Source: Liolophura sinensis (lineage: Eukaryota > Mollusca > Polyplacophora > Chitonida > Chitonidae). From it: 64,000 bases of DNA. The position numbers and the translations under genes are program-made. Of this stretch, positions 31,395 through 43,090 are shown piece after piece (within the stretch, counting starts at the first letter, position 1; each line of letters opens with the position of its first letter). The stretch lies in the NCBI RefSeq assembly GCF_032854445.1, contig NC_088305.1, positions 10,463,717 to 10,527,716 on the forward strand. The letters are read 5' to 3'. Under the pieces are notes generated by a model, which was not told the origin of the DNA, searched no databases, and saw nothing but the letters and a program-made list of their open reading frames with translations.

Positions 31395-31705
31395 TAAACA
31401 GTTACCCTTACAGACATGAGGTGTACACCTTAGCGTGAGGTACAGATGAGGTGTACCTCAGGAACTTTGAAAAAAATCAACACCTCAAAGGTGTACCTTA
31501 GGTACACCTTAGAAACTTTGAAAGTTAAAAAAAAATGAGTATTTGAGCGGTTTTTGAACACAAGATAATGTACCTCAAATACAGCTCAACGGCTTTAAAA
31601 AATCAACACATAGCAGATACACCCCAGGTACACCTTAGAAAGTTTGAAAGTTAAAAAAACGTAAATGATGTACCTCAGGTACACCTCAGCCACTTTTTAA
31701 AACAA
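31395..31705. repeat. AGGTGTACCT-type repeat cluster
   Basis: AGGTGTACCT, AGGTACACCTTAGAAA and GATGTACCTCAGGTACACCT recur about every 100-160 bp, separated by CTTTGAAAGTTAAAAAAA-like spacers. The 10-bp core is a perfect palindrome with hexamer half-sites. Read as a degenerate tandem repeat; a binding-site function is only speculation. Confidence 0.65.
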
Positions 31706-33639
31706 AAGATCAGATTTACATTTTACTTCAGGCAAAATGGTGAGCACAAAATTACAAATATTTTTGTGCAAAAGAAAAATGTTTACTAAATATCTATAAG
31801 CCTTAGTCTAACCGTATAATAACTTGCAATTCAATGTGCAAATATTGACCAATCACAGAGCACGGATATATTTGCCCCTGATTATTCCAAGATGGCTACC
31901 CTGAACAAGGTGCATATATATTCCAGGCTGTGGGAAACCAACCCAATTATGCACCGATTGATGCTGCCTTGGATAGAATTTGTAACGTGTTAGGACACAC
32001 GAACAGTTCTAAAAGGCATAGAAAAGGAGTAGCACAAAATGTTGATCAAGCCTCATGTAAATGTATATCACTGTTGTTGTTGTAAGTCAGCTGAGATTTA
32101 CAAATACTGTAAACAAAGAACAGCATGCACTTGAAAACTTATTAAAATTTATCAATAATTTATACAGCCAATATTTAAGTCTTTTGAGCTTGTTTTTTTT
32201 ATCAAAATAAAAGTGAAAACCGTTCTAGTCTATCAGTCCTATGTTCTTCTGAAAAGACCTTAGGTTTGTCTAATACGAACAAAAAAATACACGTAATCCA
32301 TATTAGACAATAAACTCCCCGAACAAGTGAATTGCATATACCTTGTCGAAACTACATATTGTATTTTCAACGAAAACAAGACCATTTCAGCAATACCCGG
32401 CATCACGATCTCCCAGAAACGAAGCAGTGTCCATATCCGGAACAATTTGGTAAAAATGGCAAGGAGCAAACTGGACTTGAATCCCAGGTTGCTAGGACCG
32501 GTGGTCTGGTGCCTAATAATTTCATGGTAACTGAAGAAAAAAGAAAACAAAGGTTGTCAGGAATGAATTGTATTTGAACCTGTGACTGCTAGGGGCGATG
32601 TTCACCCGGCCTACGGTGAAAGACAACTGAAAGAAAAAACATTGCTCTCAAATATCAGTGCTGGGCCACATGTATAAAGAGACTCATCTACAGTGGACGG
32701 GTTTCATGCGGTCTAGCACGAAGCTCCCGTGTTATTTGAACTGGAGGTCTTGTCTTGCCCCCCCCCCCTCCCCCGTGGAGGGTGGGGGCGTCATACTTTA
32801 TATTTTTGATGTTTTTTGGTCATAACCTCAAAACTATACCAAGTACAAAAATAATTCTTATAGATATATAATTCTAACGTCAAGGAGTACTAGACTTGAC
32901 CTACTTTTTAGCTAATTTCATTGGTCAGTTACAGCATAACTTGCATACCCAACAACAAGTTTTTTTCCACTGTATGTACGGCGATCCACCTAAAACTTGC
33001 AAGTAAAATTTCATCTATTGATGATTAGCCGTTTTACAAAAAAAGGTGGTTTATCAATAATATTCAAAATGGCTACTAAATCACGTGACTGGCCAAAAGC
33101 TGCTTCATATGTTCGTTACAGAAAATGCCAAGTTTGTTTTTTCTACCTTTACCGGTTTTGGAGATATTGCAATTTAACAAGCTGACAATGAATAAAAATA
33201 ACAAGTTTTTATAAAATGAAATGAAGATCTCTTTACTGATCAATTTTCAACTCCATAGCTATTACAGTGTCAGGTCAAGTGCTGTATTCAGCAGGCCAAA
33301 CTACATCTAATTGCTATCTTGTTTTTTTTTTTTCAAAATTCATCCACAGGTAATCACGTGACTAAAACGACCAGTAGCGAGCTTCCACATTTCTAAACCG
33401 ATCTCCATAAAATTTTCAATCCTGAAACCCTTAGTAGTCTTGTACACCCAGATCGATTTTTACTGCAATCGGACCAGCACTTCTGGAGAAGAAGTTTTTT
33501 TTAGATTTCCATAATGCTCCAATATGGCCAAAAAGTGGGTCACAGGTGGCTAAAGTTTTATACTCCAGCAGGTAGCTCAAGCGATTTGGTAATGAACATG
33601 TGTAGAAAGTTAACGGCTGTGACACACAGTTTTCTGGCA

Positions 33640-33740
33640 AAACGAAAAAAACAGTTGTCAGAGAAGTTTCAACTCGACCCAGGATTGACCCCGGATCTAC
33701 CACGGACGCTCTACCAACTGTGCTATCGGGGTCGATCAAC
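33640..33740 (-). repeat. SINE group B, head portion
   Basis: On the minus strand: TCGACCCCGATAGCACAGTT, GGTAGAGCGTCCGTGG, then GGGGTCAATCCTGGGTCGAG. It resembles the head of the copy at 56760-57003. Confidence 0.65.
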
Positions 33741-33754
33741 CAAAATGGACTTCC

Positions 33755-33950
33755 CAGGTCAATAATCGCATGGGCAATTCCCAAAACGACGTTTAAGACA
33801 AATGATCAGAAAGTATATACAGTCTAATCATAGGAGAGAATCAAATAGAGAGAAGCAGTCAGCAGTATTCAGTGACGTTGGATAGACACAAGCAATGTAC
33901 AAGGCGAATGGTAGTGAAGTCAGTATTCAAATCTCGTACCGTCTTAGCAT
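33755..33950 (+). repeat. dispersed duplicate E, copy 1
   Basis: Shares CAATTCCCAA, AGAAGCAGTCA, CAGTATTCA and GTATTCAAATC in order with 44315-44510 in the same orientation. It lies about 600 bp upstream of the ZP start codon. Confidence 0.55.
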
Positions 33951-34543
33951 GTTGGTGCATAAGGACTATAGAGTCGATACCACCCATATACAGATCGCTT
34001 GCCCAGCCGACCACTTTTACGGTAGACAGCGAAACCTTCATGTAAGGTGAATTATCATAGCTAAATAGTCCAGCTATGGGATACTCTCAGAGCCTTGGGC
34101 TCAACATTTATTCCAACGACAATCTGCATGAGGATGTGTGGACGCACATGCTGTGGCGTTCATTATTTCCACGCAAATTTTGTACCCATGGTGTCGCCGT
34201 GGACTGTATGATGTCAGACACACTCCGCTATAAGAGGGCAATCCGCGCCCGCCAAGTGCACAGTCCTTTCGTTTTGTTTGTTGGTTTTATGTGTGTTACA
34301 GGAGGACTTTTCCATTTTGGAAGTTCCAACCGCCTTTTGTCTGCCTTGTTGTTGTTGTTTCTGTTGCTGTTGTTGTATAAAGTAAGAATCCAGTGGTCTT
34401 TCTTTTCACGTCATTCTTGACATAACGGTTTTCATGTCCTTGTAAATCTAACGAACATTTATAGCTTTAAAACTCCACTCTTATCTTTCTCGTGTTCCTT
34501 TCTTGTTTCAGGTGCCGTTATTGTTTTCGTCCTTAGCTCAGCC

Positions 34544-36436
34544 ATGCTGAATATCGCTGTATACTTCTGTTTGGTGAGTACTTATGTGGACTCCTCGTCA
34601 CTTTCAGTATTTCCAAAATCCGATATATACATATCTGTTTTTAACCATATCTTGGTTTATACCAAACATAGCACAACCATAAAAAGCTTAAATTAATCCT
34701 TTATAAAACCACGAATATACACATCCTATACAAAAGCATCTGCAATTAAGATTAATCGGTGTCCTAAAACAATGAAATGAATAAAAAACGTGCATACCCC
34801 TGTATATTTCTCTTCTTACATGTATAAGTAGCCACGTATAACGATCATTTTGTCGCCATGCAAGGCACCCTACGTGTCTTTTTATTTTTTTTTCCTCAAA
34901 ATATCCAAATTCTTTACCACTAAATAGCTGAACTTGGAACGGTTAATTTGAGTTACTGTCAAAATTTCCTAAACAGCTGGGTAGGCTGTCCTATAGGGTT
35001 GTACAAGTTTTTGTTCATGTCCTAGTCGGGGTCACTAAGTTGAGCACTGAAAACCAATTCTGCATGTTCCAGTCTAGGCTATTGTCTTTTCCAACATATT
35101 TCAATATTTCCAAACCGTCTGATTTTAGAAAGGGTTTTATTAATGAAATGACCTATCATCTCGGATGTAGCAAACATAAAATGCTCATTTTATGTTGGGT
35201 ACCTGGCGAAAAATGATGTTCACTCTGGCACTCTTTCCTCCAGCAATAAACCTTTCCGCAATCGTAGACGTAAGTCTTGAGCAGTTTAAACGCTAAATAA
35301 ACTTGAGTTAAATTGACGGTGCTATCTTTTTTATTGTTAACAATGACCAGGTTCTCTTTAGGCCTGTCATAAATTATTTGTGAACAGCAGACTTATTCGC
35401 TGAAAATGACCTCGATCGTCCAAACAGATTTTTCCCCCCGCATTTCTCTGGTTCATTGAGATTAGCGAACCAGCTATGACCAGTCCTTGGTTATTCCAGA
35501 TTGACGGTAGCCCCGGTGTCTTCACATGAGGCACGCAAACCTTATAATACTACATGATTTACGCTGTCGCTGAAGACTAGTGTTGCACCATAGAATTAAG
35601 TGATTATGTAGGCTACTTTTGTTTATCCCACCTATGACGCGTAACGCACATGCGTACTGCGGCACCACTCGAAACCGCTATCTGCAAGACCTAAATCTGC
35701 AAACACAGCTGGTAACCTGTAAGAAAATCAGCAGTAGGTTTTCTTTCATGCAGGAAAGACCGTTTTTATAAGCTCTATATCGCTTTCTTATTTGTATTCC
35801 AGGTGTCTTTTGTGTTGTCGGATGATCCCATCGTACATCGTAAGTACAAGTACTTGATATATAAGGTGCATTTCCAATTTTTGGATTAATACAGATTTAT
35901 CGATTAAATCTTTTTTATACTGAGCAGAGATTTTTTTTTTATATATTTTTGTACCTAAATTTTGAATTCAGTGTTTTCCGAGTGCCCATCCCTGGACTCT
36001 GCCAACCCAACCTTACGTCTGACCGCTGATGTGCCTGCTTACGCTCTGGCTAGATGCAAGAACGGCGATCAACCTCTTCGTGCTGTAGATGAGGTCAACT
36101 TTGCACTATCGGGCTCGTTCACTCAGTCGTCTGTCGGAGCGCTGTGCCAATTCTACGTAAGTAATGGTGTACTTTCGTGCATTTGGCATATTTGCCCATA
36201 CTCCTCGCGGAGCATGTGGCTCTCCTCTTATGCTCGCTTTACATCGATACCACCACAAGACCAGCACGTAAGCTTAGCCTCACCACTGGTATAATCACGC
36301 GGAACTATTTTAATCGGCATTCAGGAATAAAACTGCTTCAGGAGTTTGTTAGAATCATGTTGTACATACTTTAGGTAAAGAGAAAGCGTATGTACAAAGT
36401 ATTATTAGAAACAAACGTTGGGACAGATTTGCTTGT

Positions 36437-36478
<42 letters not shown>

Positions 36479-39400
36479 CCTTCTTCATCTGTGCTATTCC
36501 CAACAGCTTCTTGTCCGAGTGGTCCTGAAGCCGCCTAATCAATGTGGTCGCGGTGTGTTAAGTCCAGCTCACGCTGACCATTCTCTTCCGGTCGTACTTG
36601 GGAAGGTCTGCCAACAACCTGCTGATGATCTTGGGTTTCCTCCAGGCTCTGTCCGATTGGCACCCACCTTCATGCCGACCACCGTCGTACAAGTGAAATA
36701 TTCAGGCGTACGTATTTTAACATAAAAATTAAATTTTATCTCCAGAAAAAACAAGGTATCCGTACCTACACGGTGGACGTGGAGGTAGGGTGGGGAGATC
36801 GGGATACTCAGATTGTACAACAACGCAAAAATCCACACCATCTCGTGTGCTTACGACGCCCACGGCAAGGCGGTCTCAAAAACCCAAACCATCGCAGACT
36901 GGTAAGAACTTTGATAATGCAATCTTTTGCTGATCGTAAGCAATATTGTGCATTTGAGTCCGGATGATCGGACTAAGTCGGCTAAATGGAAACCTAAGCA
37001 TCCTTTTTGTCAGCATATGATCTAGCATAATGTCTAGAGACACAACCGTTAAACATTTTTAAGTGTAAAATGATGCATGTTAGATGATGTAAAATAAGTG
37101 CCAACATTTTAAAATGTTACTTAGGACAACGATTTTTTTTTTTTTTCTCAAAACGATTCTTTTTTCAAAATGTTCGATTTGAAGTTATATAAACAGTTTC
37201 AGATTGGGGGGGGGGGTGGGGGGAGCGGCCACTGGAGTTTAAGCTCACGCTGGCCCTCTCCGGTCGAACGTAAAGGTCTTCCTGCCCAGTGGTCGGGGTT
37301 TCCACCGGGGTCTGCCCGGTTTCCTCCCTGGAAACAATAATGCTGGCAGTTTGTGATAGGTGGGGGCCTATAACTGCATCACCGCTTAATTCGTCGGCTT
37401 TTTATGCATGTTCTACGCACAGGTTCTTGAACCCGTGGGAGAAGCAAACGCTGTTGGGTAGGAACTCGTCTGCGTCCTTCGTCCTCAAGGTCATGGACGT
37501 TCTGGGAGAGGAAGTGACTACAGATCACATCTCGATTGGCAGAAAAATACAACTGGTTGCTTGGGATACAACGGGTAATCTCTAATCGACCGATAGGCCA
37601 TAACTTAAAAAAAAAAAAAAAAAAATATTTGTACCAAAGCCAATTTGGTACACTTGGATTCATTTGTTATACTCGACAAAGAATTTTGTTTTTTACGCTG
37701 TTTTTAAGTGAAATACTTTGAAAAATATTAAGATATTTTTTGTTTTTACCCTCAGGCCGTTTGAATTCATTCAGAGCCCTCAGCTGTGCCGCTTTTAATT
37801 CGCAAAGCAGATACAACATTCTCAGAGCGGGGTAAGAATGTATAAAAAAAACTGACTAATAATGCAGACGTTCACGAAATGAATTTCCAGCAAACACGTG
37901 ACCTGTGGCGCATGCTCATCCACGCTACCGTGTAGATCAGAAGTTTTACGTGGTATTGCATTAAGGAGTATATTTTCATTATGTTTTGAGTGAGCGATCG
38001 TAAAGTTTAAAATTTTATTTTAAGACTTGCAAACAGAATAAAGTCATCATTCTCTCCCCCTATGAAATCTAGCATTGCACTCGCCATATTAAGGCCTGCA
38101 ATCCCAACCTAGCGTAGTATTCGCCACTATCGAGGCTGTTTCATCACCGTCACATTTCCGTTTAAGGTGCGGAGATGGTTTGGTATTCTCCAAGACCATC
38201 GGTTTCGAGACCCGTGACAATTGCGTGTATAGTCCCTGGTTCGAGGCCTTCAAACTCTCTGGTGGCGACAGCTCTGTACGCTTTGAGTGCACCTACACTG
38301 CGTGCGACGTCAACTGCAATGGGGTAGGTGTATGGACAAGAAAAGAATGAAAGTACAAAGTGTACTATTTAAAGAAGAAAATTTTAAATATCAGTGAAAT
38401 ATCATTGAAAAGAGTATGCATTTCCTCGCAGGTACATGCCATAAAAAATTCTAATATGTACCTCAAGTTGATAAATCATAAAGTCAGCGCCAAAATCCAC
38501 GGTGGGATTTTGCCTTAGAACTAGTCCTGAAGTCCTCTGTGTTAGAGAATTGCCGTCGGAAACCGTCGAAGTGCAGTTTGTACATTTCCGGTAGAACTGT
38601 TAAAGATGGAGGACGTGATGGACGCCGTTTTCAGACTTTACGTGCATGGCGAGGAAAAATCGCGCAATTATGCAGCAGGCACCACCAGACAGAAAAAATG
38701 TGCTCTTTTCAGCCAATAGTGTAATTTTTTTTTAAAGTTTTCTTTTCCTTTTTTTAAGACTGGACAGGTACCGAGGGTGGGTGGAGGATGCAGGGGTAAA
38801 AGTGTGGATTTAACTACTTTTCTGCTGGTGGAAGATAGCGTCTTGAATCTTCTAATTTTGTAATATTGTCATTAATGCGACACAGAGCATCAACGGACAG
38901 CCTCCTCGTTATTATGCTTTAATTCCACGCCACTGGCGTCTTCATCACTGACACATTTTGCTTTACCGAATTCTGCTTAAGCCATAGTAGTGGGTGTGCG
39001 TGTAATTTGCTGCTATTAAAGCATTTACATGAACGCAATAAAACCTTTTCAGGTGGACAGGAGGCTGCATTTCACCTGTTACGTGTGGCCATTTTGCTGC
39101 TTGTCAGTTGTCGATGCTCTGGTTTTAGTCTCTCTATACTGTTGTCTCCCAATATTTAAGGCAAATTGCAGATTCTCTCCAAAGTTGTATGAAGACCTGG
39201 ATAGGTGATCGGAATATCAATATTTAGTGTAAAAAAATAAAAAAAATAAAAAAAAATTCTCGGCATAGTTCCTAATAAATCTATTATTTGGCCTAATGGT
39301 TAGTAATTTCGGAAGGTTGGGGGGCGGAGGGGAGTGATGAATACTGACCCAGATTCCTAATTATAATTACACTCGATAGGGTGTGAAATTGCCTATGTTA

Positions 39401-39516
39401 ATATTTCTGCAGGATTCCTGTGTTGTTGAGACGGAGGCAGTATCCGGCCCCAAGCGGTCTGTGATAGGTAAGTTAAAAAGGAAACTGATATGGTCCAATA
39501 ATTTCAGTTCAATCGT

Positions 39517-39557
<41 letters not shown>

Positions 39558-40430
39558 GATGCTAAATCAGATGTGCACGTATTGCTATGTTGAGCCAATC
39601 ATAAGTTACTTACACTTCATTGACTTTTTTATTCTTCCGCACGGAACGCTTAGGTGTCCCAATGGCAAGAACATCAGTCTCGAAGCCAGGAGATCCGGGA
39701 TCAAACCCGGATTGAGTCATACCAAACACTTCAAAAATAACACTTGTTTCTGCCTCTCTTGGCACTGGGCATTGAGAGTTTAGAGCAAAGAAACTGGACT
39801 GGCAGGCGTGTTGTCGGTATGTGACTCGGTGAGGTATCAGGTGTGTCTGCTTGATGCTTCACTGTCGGTCGCACTTGGGCGGAAGGGATTCGTCATGTCC
39901 CAATATCACACAAATGTGTATAACGCGCCTCGTTGTCATTAAGCTTGTAAAACCCCTAGCATACCTACTCTTCGACCCCTTTACGACTTAAGCGTACTAA
40001 CCTGTCCGTTCCCACATCTTTTTGTTGCAGCCTTTATTTCTGAACATGTTCATGGGAAACATGGGTCTTTTTTAGAGATGATTATCCACATGTACTTTTT
40101 AATGTTTTTATTTTTGGAAATATTGGGAAATGGAAGGGGGCGAGGATTTCAAACATCCGGATACTAGTTTATTTTTATTTTTTTTAAATCTGTTTTTTCA
40201 TTTTGCAGTATTAACTACATTTGCTGTAACGGCCATTTCTCTGAATTAAAAGAAAATTTAGCGATCGTCATAGGTCGCCTTAAGAAATTCTCCACGCTTG
40301 GCTGAGGGCGGTAGTTCTAATGCCATTCTTTATAATGGAATTCTCCTTTTCTTGTGAAATCTACTTTTTATTTCTTGCAGATGGTCTCGAACCTTTTGGT
40401 CTTCAGTCGAAGCGATTCTTCTTCAACTGA
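34544..40430 (+). CDS. secreted zona pellucida (ZP) domain protein, nine exons, one frame break
   Basis: ZP-domain proteins polymerise into extracellular matrices such as egg envelopes, cuticle or shell matrix. Exons: 34544-34573, 35803-35839, 35972-36156, 36746-36901, 37423-37574, 37756-37831, 38167-38323, 39413-39467, 40381-40430. All borders are GT/AG. Residues 1-15 are a signal peptide (MLNIAVYFCLVSFVL). ZP-N features are FSECPSL, CQFY, then TVDVEVGW...DTQIVQQ...HLVC (exon 4). ZP-C features are LKVMDVLGEEV and GRKIQLVAWD (exon 5), CGDGLVF (exon 7) and SVRFECTYTACDVNCNGDSC across exons 7/8. GPKRSV in exon 8 is a possible convertase site, and the chain ends KRFFFN without a transmembrane anchor. 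Length is about 298 aa. Exon 4 ends in phase 0 but exon 5 is open only if entered one base later; see findings. A broken gene or missed micro-exon is possible. Confidence 0.85.
36438..36478. repeat. poly-T tract of about 40 bases
   Basis: A pure T run in ZP intron 3, possibly the reversed poly-A tail of a retroelement. Length may be unreliable in assembly. Confidence 0.95.
36507..36711 (+). repeat. SINE group A, diverged copy in ZP intron 3
   Basis: Contains AATGTGGTCGCGGTGTGTTA, AGTCCAGCTCACGCTGACC, AACAACCTGCTGATGATC and CGTCGTACAAGTGAAATATT. It ends about 35 bp before exon 4 and lacks the usual AAAT tail. Confidence 0.75.
37228..37367 (+). repeat. SINE group A, decayed fragment in ZP intron 4
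   Basis: Contains TTTAAGCTCACGCTGGCC, CTCTCCGGTCGAACGTAAAG, GGGTCTGCCCGGTTTCCTCC and AATAATGCTGGC. A G-rich run precedes it. Confidence 0.65.
38378..38755 (+). repeat. dispersed repeat D, copy 2, in ZP intron 7
   Basis: Matches 15130-15700 in the same orientation: TGAAAAGAGTATGCATTTCC, AGCGCCAAAATCC, AACTAGT, TCGGAAACCGTCGAAGTG, GGCAAGG-like motifs and ATGCAGCAGGCACCA. It is shorter than copy 1 and starts about 55 bp after the exon 7 donor. Confidence 0.75.
39521..39554. repeat. poly-T tract in ZP intron 8
   Basis: About 34 Ts in a row, just past the exon 8 donor. It may mark the end of a reversed retroelement insertion, though no body is recognised. Confidence 0.95.
39640..39880 (+). repeat. 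SINE group C-like copy in ZP intron 8
   Basis: The head keeps a B-box-like CCGGGATCAAACCCGG. The body shows CACTTGTTTCTGCCTCTCTT and TTTAGAGCAAAGAAACTGG. This is the only group C copy here in plus orientation. Confidence 0.55.
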
Positions 40431-40814
40431 TTTTCTTGTGTTACTTTTTGGTCGTTACTTTGTTAGCCTCTCTCTTGTTTTTCTGTATCTCCAATACAGT
40501 CGATTCAATTACATTTTTACTGTGAACCGTGTTCAGTATTTAATGTGTTCAAGCATTTTAATTCTTGGTATCCGAAGCATGGTTTCCCTGGTAACATGAT
40601 GCTTGTCAAAATGCTCAACATGCTGGCTTCCTCTCCGGCCATAACTGGGAAGGTTTGCCAGGAACCTGCGGATGGTCGTGGGTTTCCCCCGTGCAGTGCC
40701 CGGTTTCCTCCCACCATTATGCTGGCCGCCGTCGTGTAAATACTTTGATATCAACAAGGAAGTTTTTTTCAGAAGTACATACGGTAACTGCACACCCTTC
40801 GTCTCAATTGTTTT

Positions 40815-40852
<38 letters not shown>

Positions 40853-40866
40853 ACTGCACTAAAATA
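40431..40866. other. ZP 3' region up to the Tc1-like element
   Basis: Downstream of the ZP stop codon: AT-rich unique sequence, then a SINE group A piece (40617-40737) and a poly-T run (40810-40850). No polyadenylation site can be named with confidence. Confidence 0.55.
40617..40737 (+). repeat. SINE group A, internal and 3' part
   Basis: CATGCTGGCTTCCTCTCCGG through ATGCTGGCCGCCGTCGTGTA. Head and tail are missing. Confidence 0.8.
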
Positions 40867-42381
40867 CACTCTTCAAAAAAAAAGAAACGCAAAACCCAAA
40901 TATCAATGTAAATTTGATGTTATTCAAGGACGTGTAGATCAGCGGAAAACAAGATACATGAATGGAATTTTGTCGAGCAATGCATTGCAATGTTGTCCAT
41001 ATTTCATGAGAATAAGTCACCACAGTCATTAATGCTGTCCACCAGTTGATAAGTCAATACCTCGTATGACCACCTCCAGCTGCTACCACTGCCAGACACC
41101 TCCTGGGTACAGATCGAATCAGTCGTTGGATGTTTTGTTGTGGAATCCTTCTACATTCCTCCTGCAGCATGTGGAACAACTGTTGAAGATTCTGTGGTGG
41201 AATACGACGTCGACGCACCCGTCTATCGATCTGATCCCAAAGGTGTTCGATTGGGTTTAGATCCGGGGATTTGGAGGGCCAGGGAAGGGTATTGATGTTA
41301 TTGGCCAGGTAGTCGGCGGTGGCACGTGCTGTGTGGGGACTGGCGTTGTCCTGTTGGAAGAGCTGCCGTTGAAGGTCAACAAGACGAAGGACGTGCGGGC
41401 GGAGAATCTGGTCAATGTATCGATTGGCCGTCAGATTGCCATGGACAAGCACAAGCTCCGATCTGCGGGTGTATGAGATCGCTCCCCACACCATAACACT
41501 CCCTCCACCTGTCTGATGCAGTGAGGAGCAAAACGTTCATGACGTCGTCTGTAGACACGGTCTCTACCTACCATCACGTCGCCTGAGGAGATAAAGGGAT
41601 TCATCGCTAAACCATATGCGCCTCCAGTTTGCCAGGTTCCATGGCAGCACCGTGGTACACCATCTCACTCGTCGACGTCGATGCAGTCGTGTCAAGGAGG
41701 GGGCAACTTTTGGACGTTTGGCACGTATTCCTGCTTCTTGGAGACTGTTCCTGATTGTCTGATGGGACACTCTTCAGGCTCCAAACTGTTCTTGTGCTGT
41801 GTCCCGGACGGTACGATGGCGGTCACATATGTGGGTTACCCGGATGTACCGATCTTGGGCAGGTGTGGTGACTCTAGGTCTTTCTGATCTTGGACGGTCA
41901 TTTGTCAAATTTGTTTGACGAAATCGATCCCACAACCGATTTTTTTTGTGCTGGGATGAACGTTGAAGATCCTTGCCACCTCACTCTTTGATTCGCCAGC
42001 TTGCAATCGTCCAATTGCCTGATTTCGGTCGGCAGCGTCCCATTTTCGTGTACAGTACTTGCAAAGATATTGGATAAAATTGTGAGATTCGTTTGGGTCT
42101 TTTATAGTCACATGCTGTACTCATGTTTTGCACGTGACAATCATTGTGCCTGAACTTCGTGCTGCACGACATCAACGCACATCATAGCAATCCTAATTGA
42201 TAAAACCGTTCAAAAGCGTTTTTTGTTTGCGTTTGGTCAAGGATGATCTTCTGAAACATTCCAGTAACAATGTGCAACCCTACAAAACTGTTTAACATAT
42301 GTGTACAAAATTGTATCATTTTTGAATTTTCATTTTGCGTTTCTTTTTTTTTTCTTTTTTTTCTTTTTTTTTTGAAGAGTG
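40867..42381 (-). mobile_element. Tc1/mariner-like DNA transposon, 1.5 kb, TA-flanked
   Basis: Terminal inverted repeats: the left end reads CACTCTTCAAAAAAAAAGAA then ACGCAAAA. The reverse complement of the right end starts CACTCTTCAAAAAAAAAAAG, then further A-rich sequence, then AAACGCAAAA. TA flanks both ends (40865-40866 and 42382-42383), the target duplication of this superfamily. The right A-tract is about 20 bp longer than the left. It encodes a decayed transposase on the minus strand, and SINE pieces lie on both sides. Confidence 0.92.
41054..42150 (-). pseudogene. degenerate Tc1-like DDE transposase
   Basis: The order on the minus strand is: an N-terminal helix-turn-helix-like part (AIGRLQAGESKSEVARIF near 42030-41960), a second DNA-binding part (SHQTIRNSLQEAGI, ending VRWC), then catalytic blocks IWFSDES (about 41620), GSVMVWGAIS, FQQDNASPHTARAT (about 41350) and SPDLNPIEHLWD (about 41265). 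The DDE residues remain, but stop codons and frame changes separate the blocks (for example near 41525-41570 and 41780), so it is inactive. Known family role: cut-and-paste transposition into TA. Confidence 0.9.
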
Positions 42382-42390
42382 TACATACTA

Positions 42391-42616
42391 TGTTGGACAG
42401 CATTATGATGGAAGGAAACCAGGCTTAGACCAAGCCTGGAGGCGGGGAGGATCTAGAACCATCCACAGGTTGCTGAAAGACCTTCCAATGTATACGACCG
42501 GAGAGCAAGTGGGCGTGAGCATGGACTCAAAACGACCGCATATTGGTGAGAAGCTGCATGGTCATTGTTTCTCCGCTAGCACATGCACTAACGGCTTAAC
42601 CATGGAGGCCGCAAAT
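42391..42616 (-). repeat. SINE group A, diverged copy
   Basis: GGACAGCATTATGATGGAAG, CCATCCACAGGTTGCTGAAA and a head ending TTAACCATGGAGGCCGC, reversed. The tail end is lost at the Tc1-like element border. An extra GGAGGCGGGGAGGATC block is unusual for this group. Confidence 0.75.
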
Positions 42617-42840
42617 GGATGCTGATCGTGACAAAAGACGATCCAATTTTTCCAATTACTTGTGTGCCCACAAGATATTGGTGCGTTCCAGGAAACTGTG
42701 TTATTAGTATCTGGAGCCAATAGGTTTGCACGCATTCCGTCAAAACTTGCAAATTGACGCAGGTCTTCACCATGACTAGTTGTAGATAGCTTAGAGTATT
42801 TGGCTGTTAATTCCATTTTTTTCCACAAAAATTATGGTAA

Positions 42841-43090
42841 CAGTAGTAGGGAATAGGCCGAATGTGGTGCAGTTGGGGTGGTGCAGGCGTGTCGTTGAGT
42901 CCGCGCTCAGAGAGAGATACGTGACGTCACGCGCGAGGCGCCCTCGGAGCGAGGCGTGTGACGGACCAATGAGTGCAGCTCCTTCAGCTCCTTTGCGCCC
43001 AAACTGACCCACGGTCTTGGCGCCTGAATTTCGTTGACGTCCGCGCTGCACAATCATTGAGCGGGGAGCTTGACGCACCAGTGAGCGAAC
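42841..43090 (+). repeat. CRE/CCAAT-rich GC-rich repeat, copy 1
   Basis: Contains AGGGAATAGGCCGAA, GTGTCGTTGAGTCCGCG, CGTGACGTCACGCGCGAGGC, GGACCAATGAG, CAGCTCCTTCAGCTCC and AATTTCGTTGACGTCCGCGC. The same blocks occur in the opposite orientation at 59290-59720. It holds a palindromic TGACGTCA plus inverted CCAAT boxes, and runs directly into the zinc-finger fragment. Promoter function is inference. Confidence 0.8.

Larger units (their letters stand above)
28552..34543. other. Divergent SDR1-ZP intergenic region: no gene recognised
   Basis: SDR1 (minus) and the ZP gene (plus) point away from each other, so both promoters and noncoding 5' exons should lie here. I cannot place them. The ZP 5' untranslated region probably starts with the TCTTGTTTCAG acceptor at 34501-34511. 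The rest holds a TA array, CG-rich repeats, AGGTGTACCT-type repeats, a SINE group B remnant and AT-rich unique sequence. Confidence 0.6.

Noticed and set aside
34076-34420. 114-codon plus-strand frame with a Leu-rich stretch
   Set aside because: The hydrophobic run is a (TTG)n-type simple repeat. The ZP start with a real signal peptide lies further downstream at 34544.
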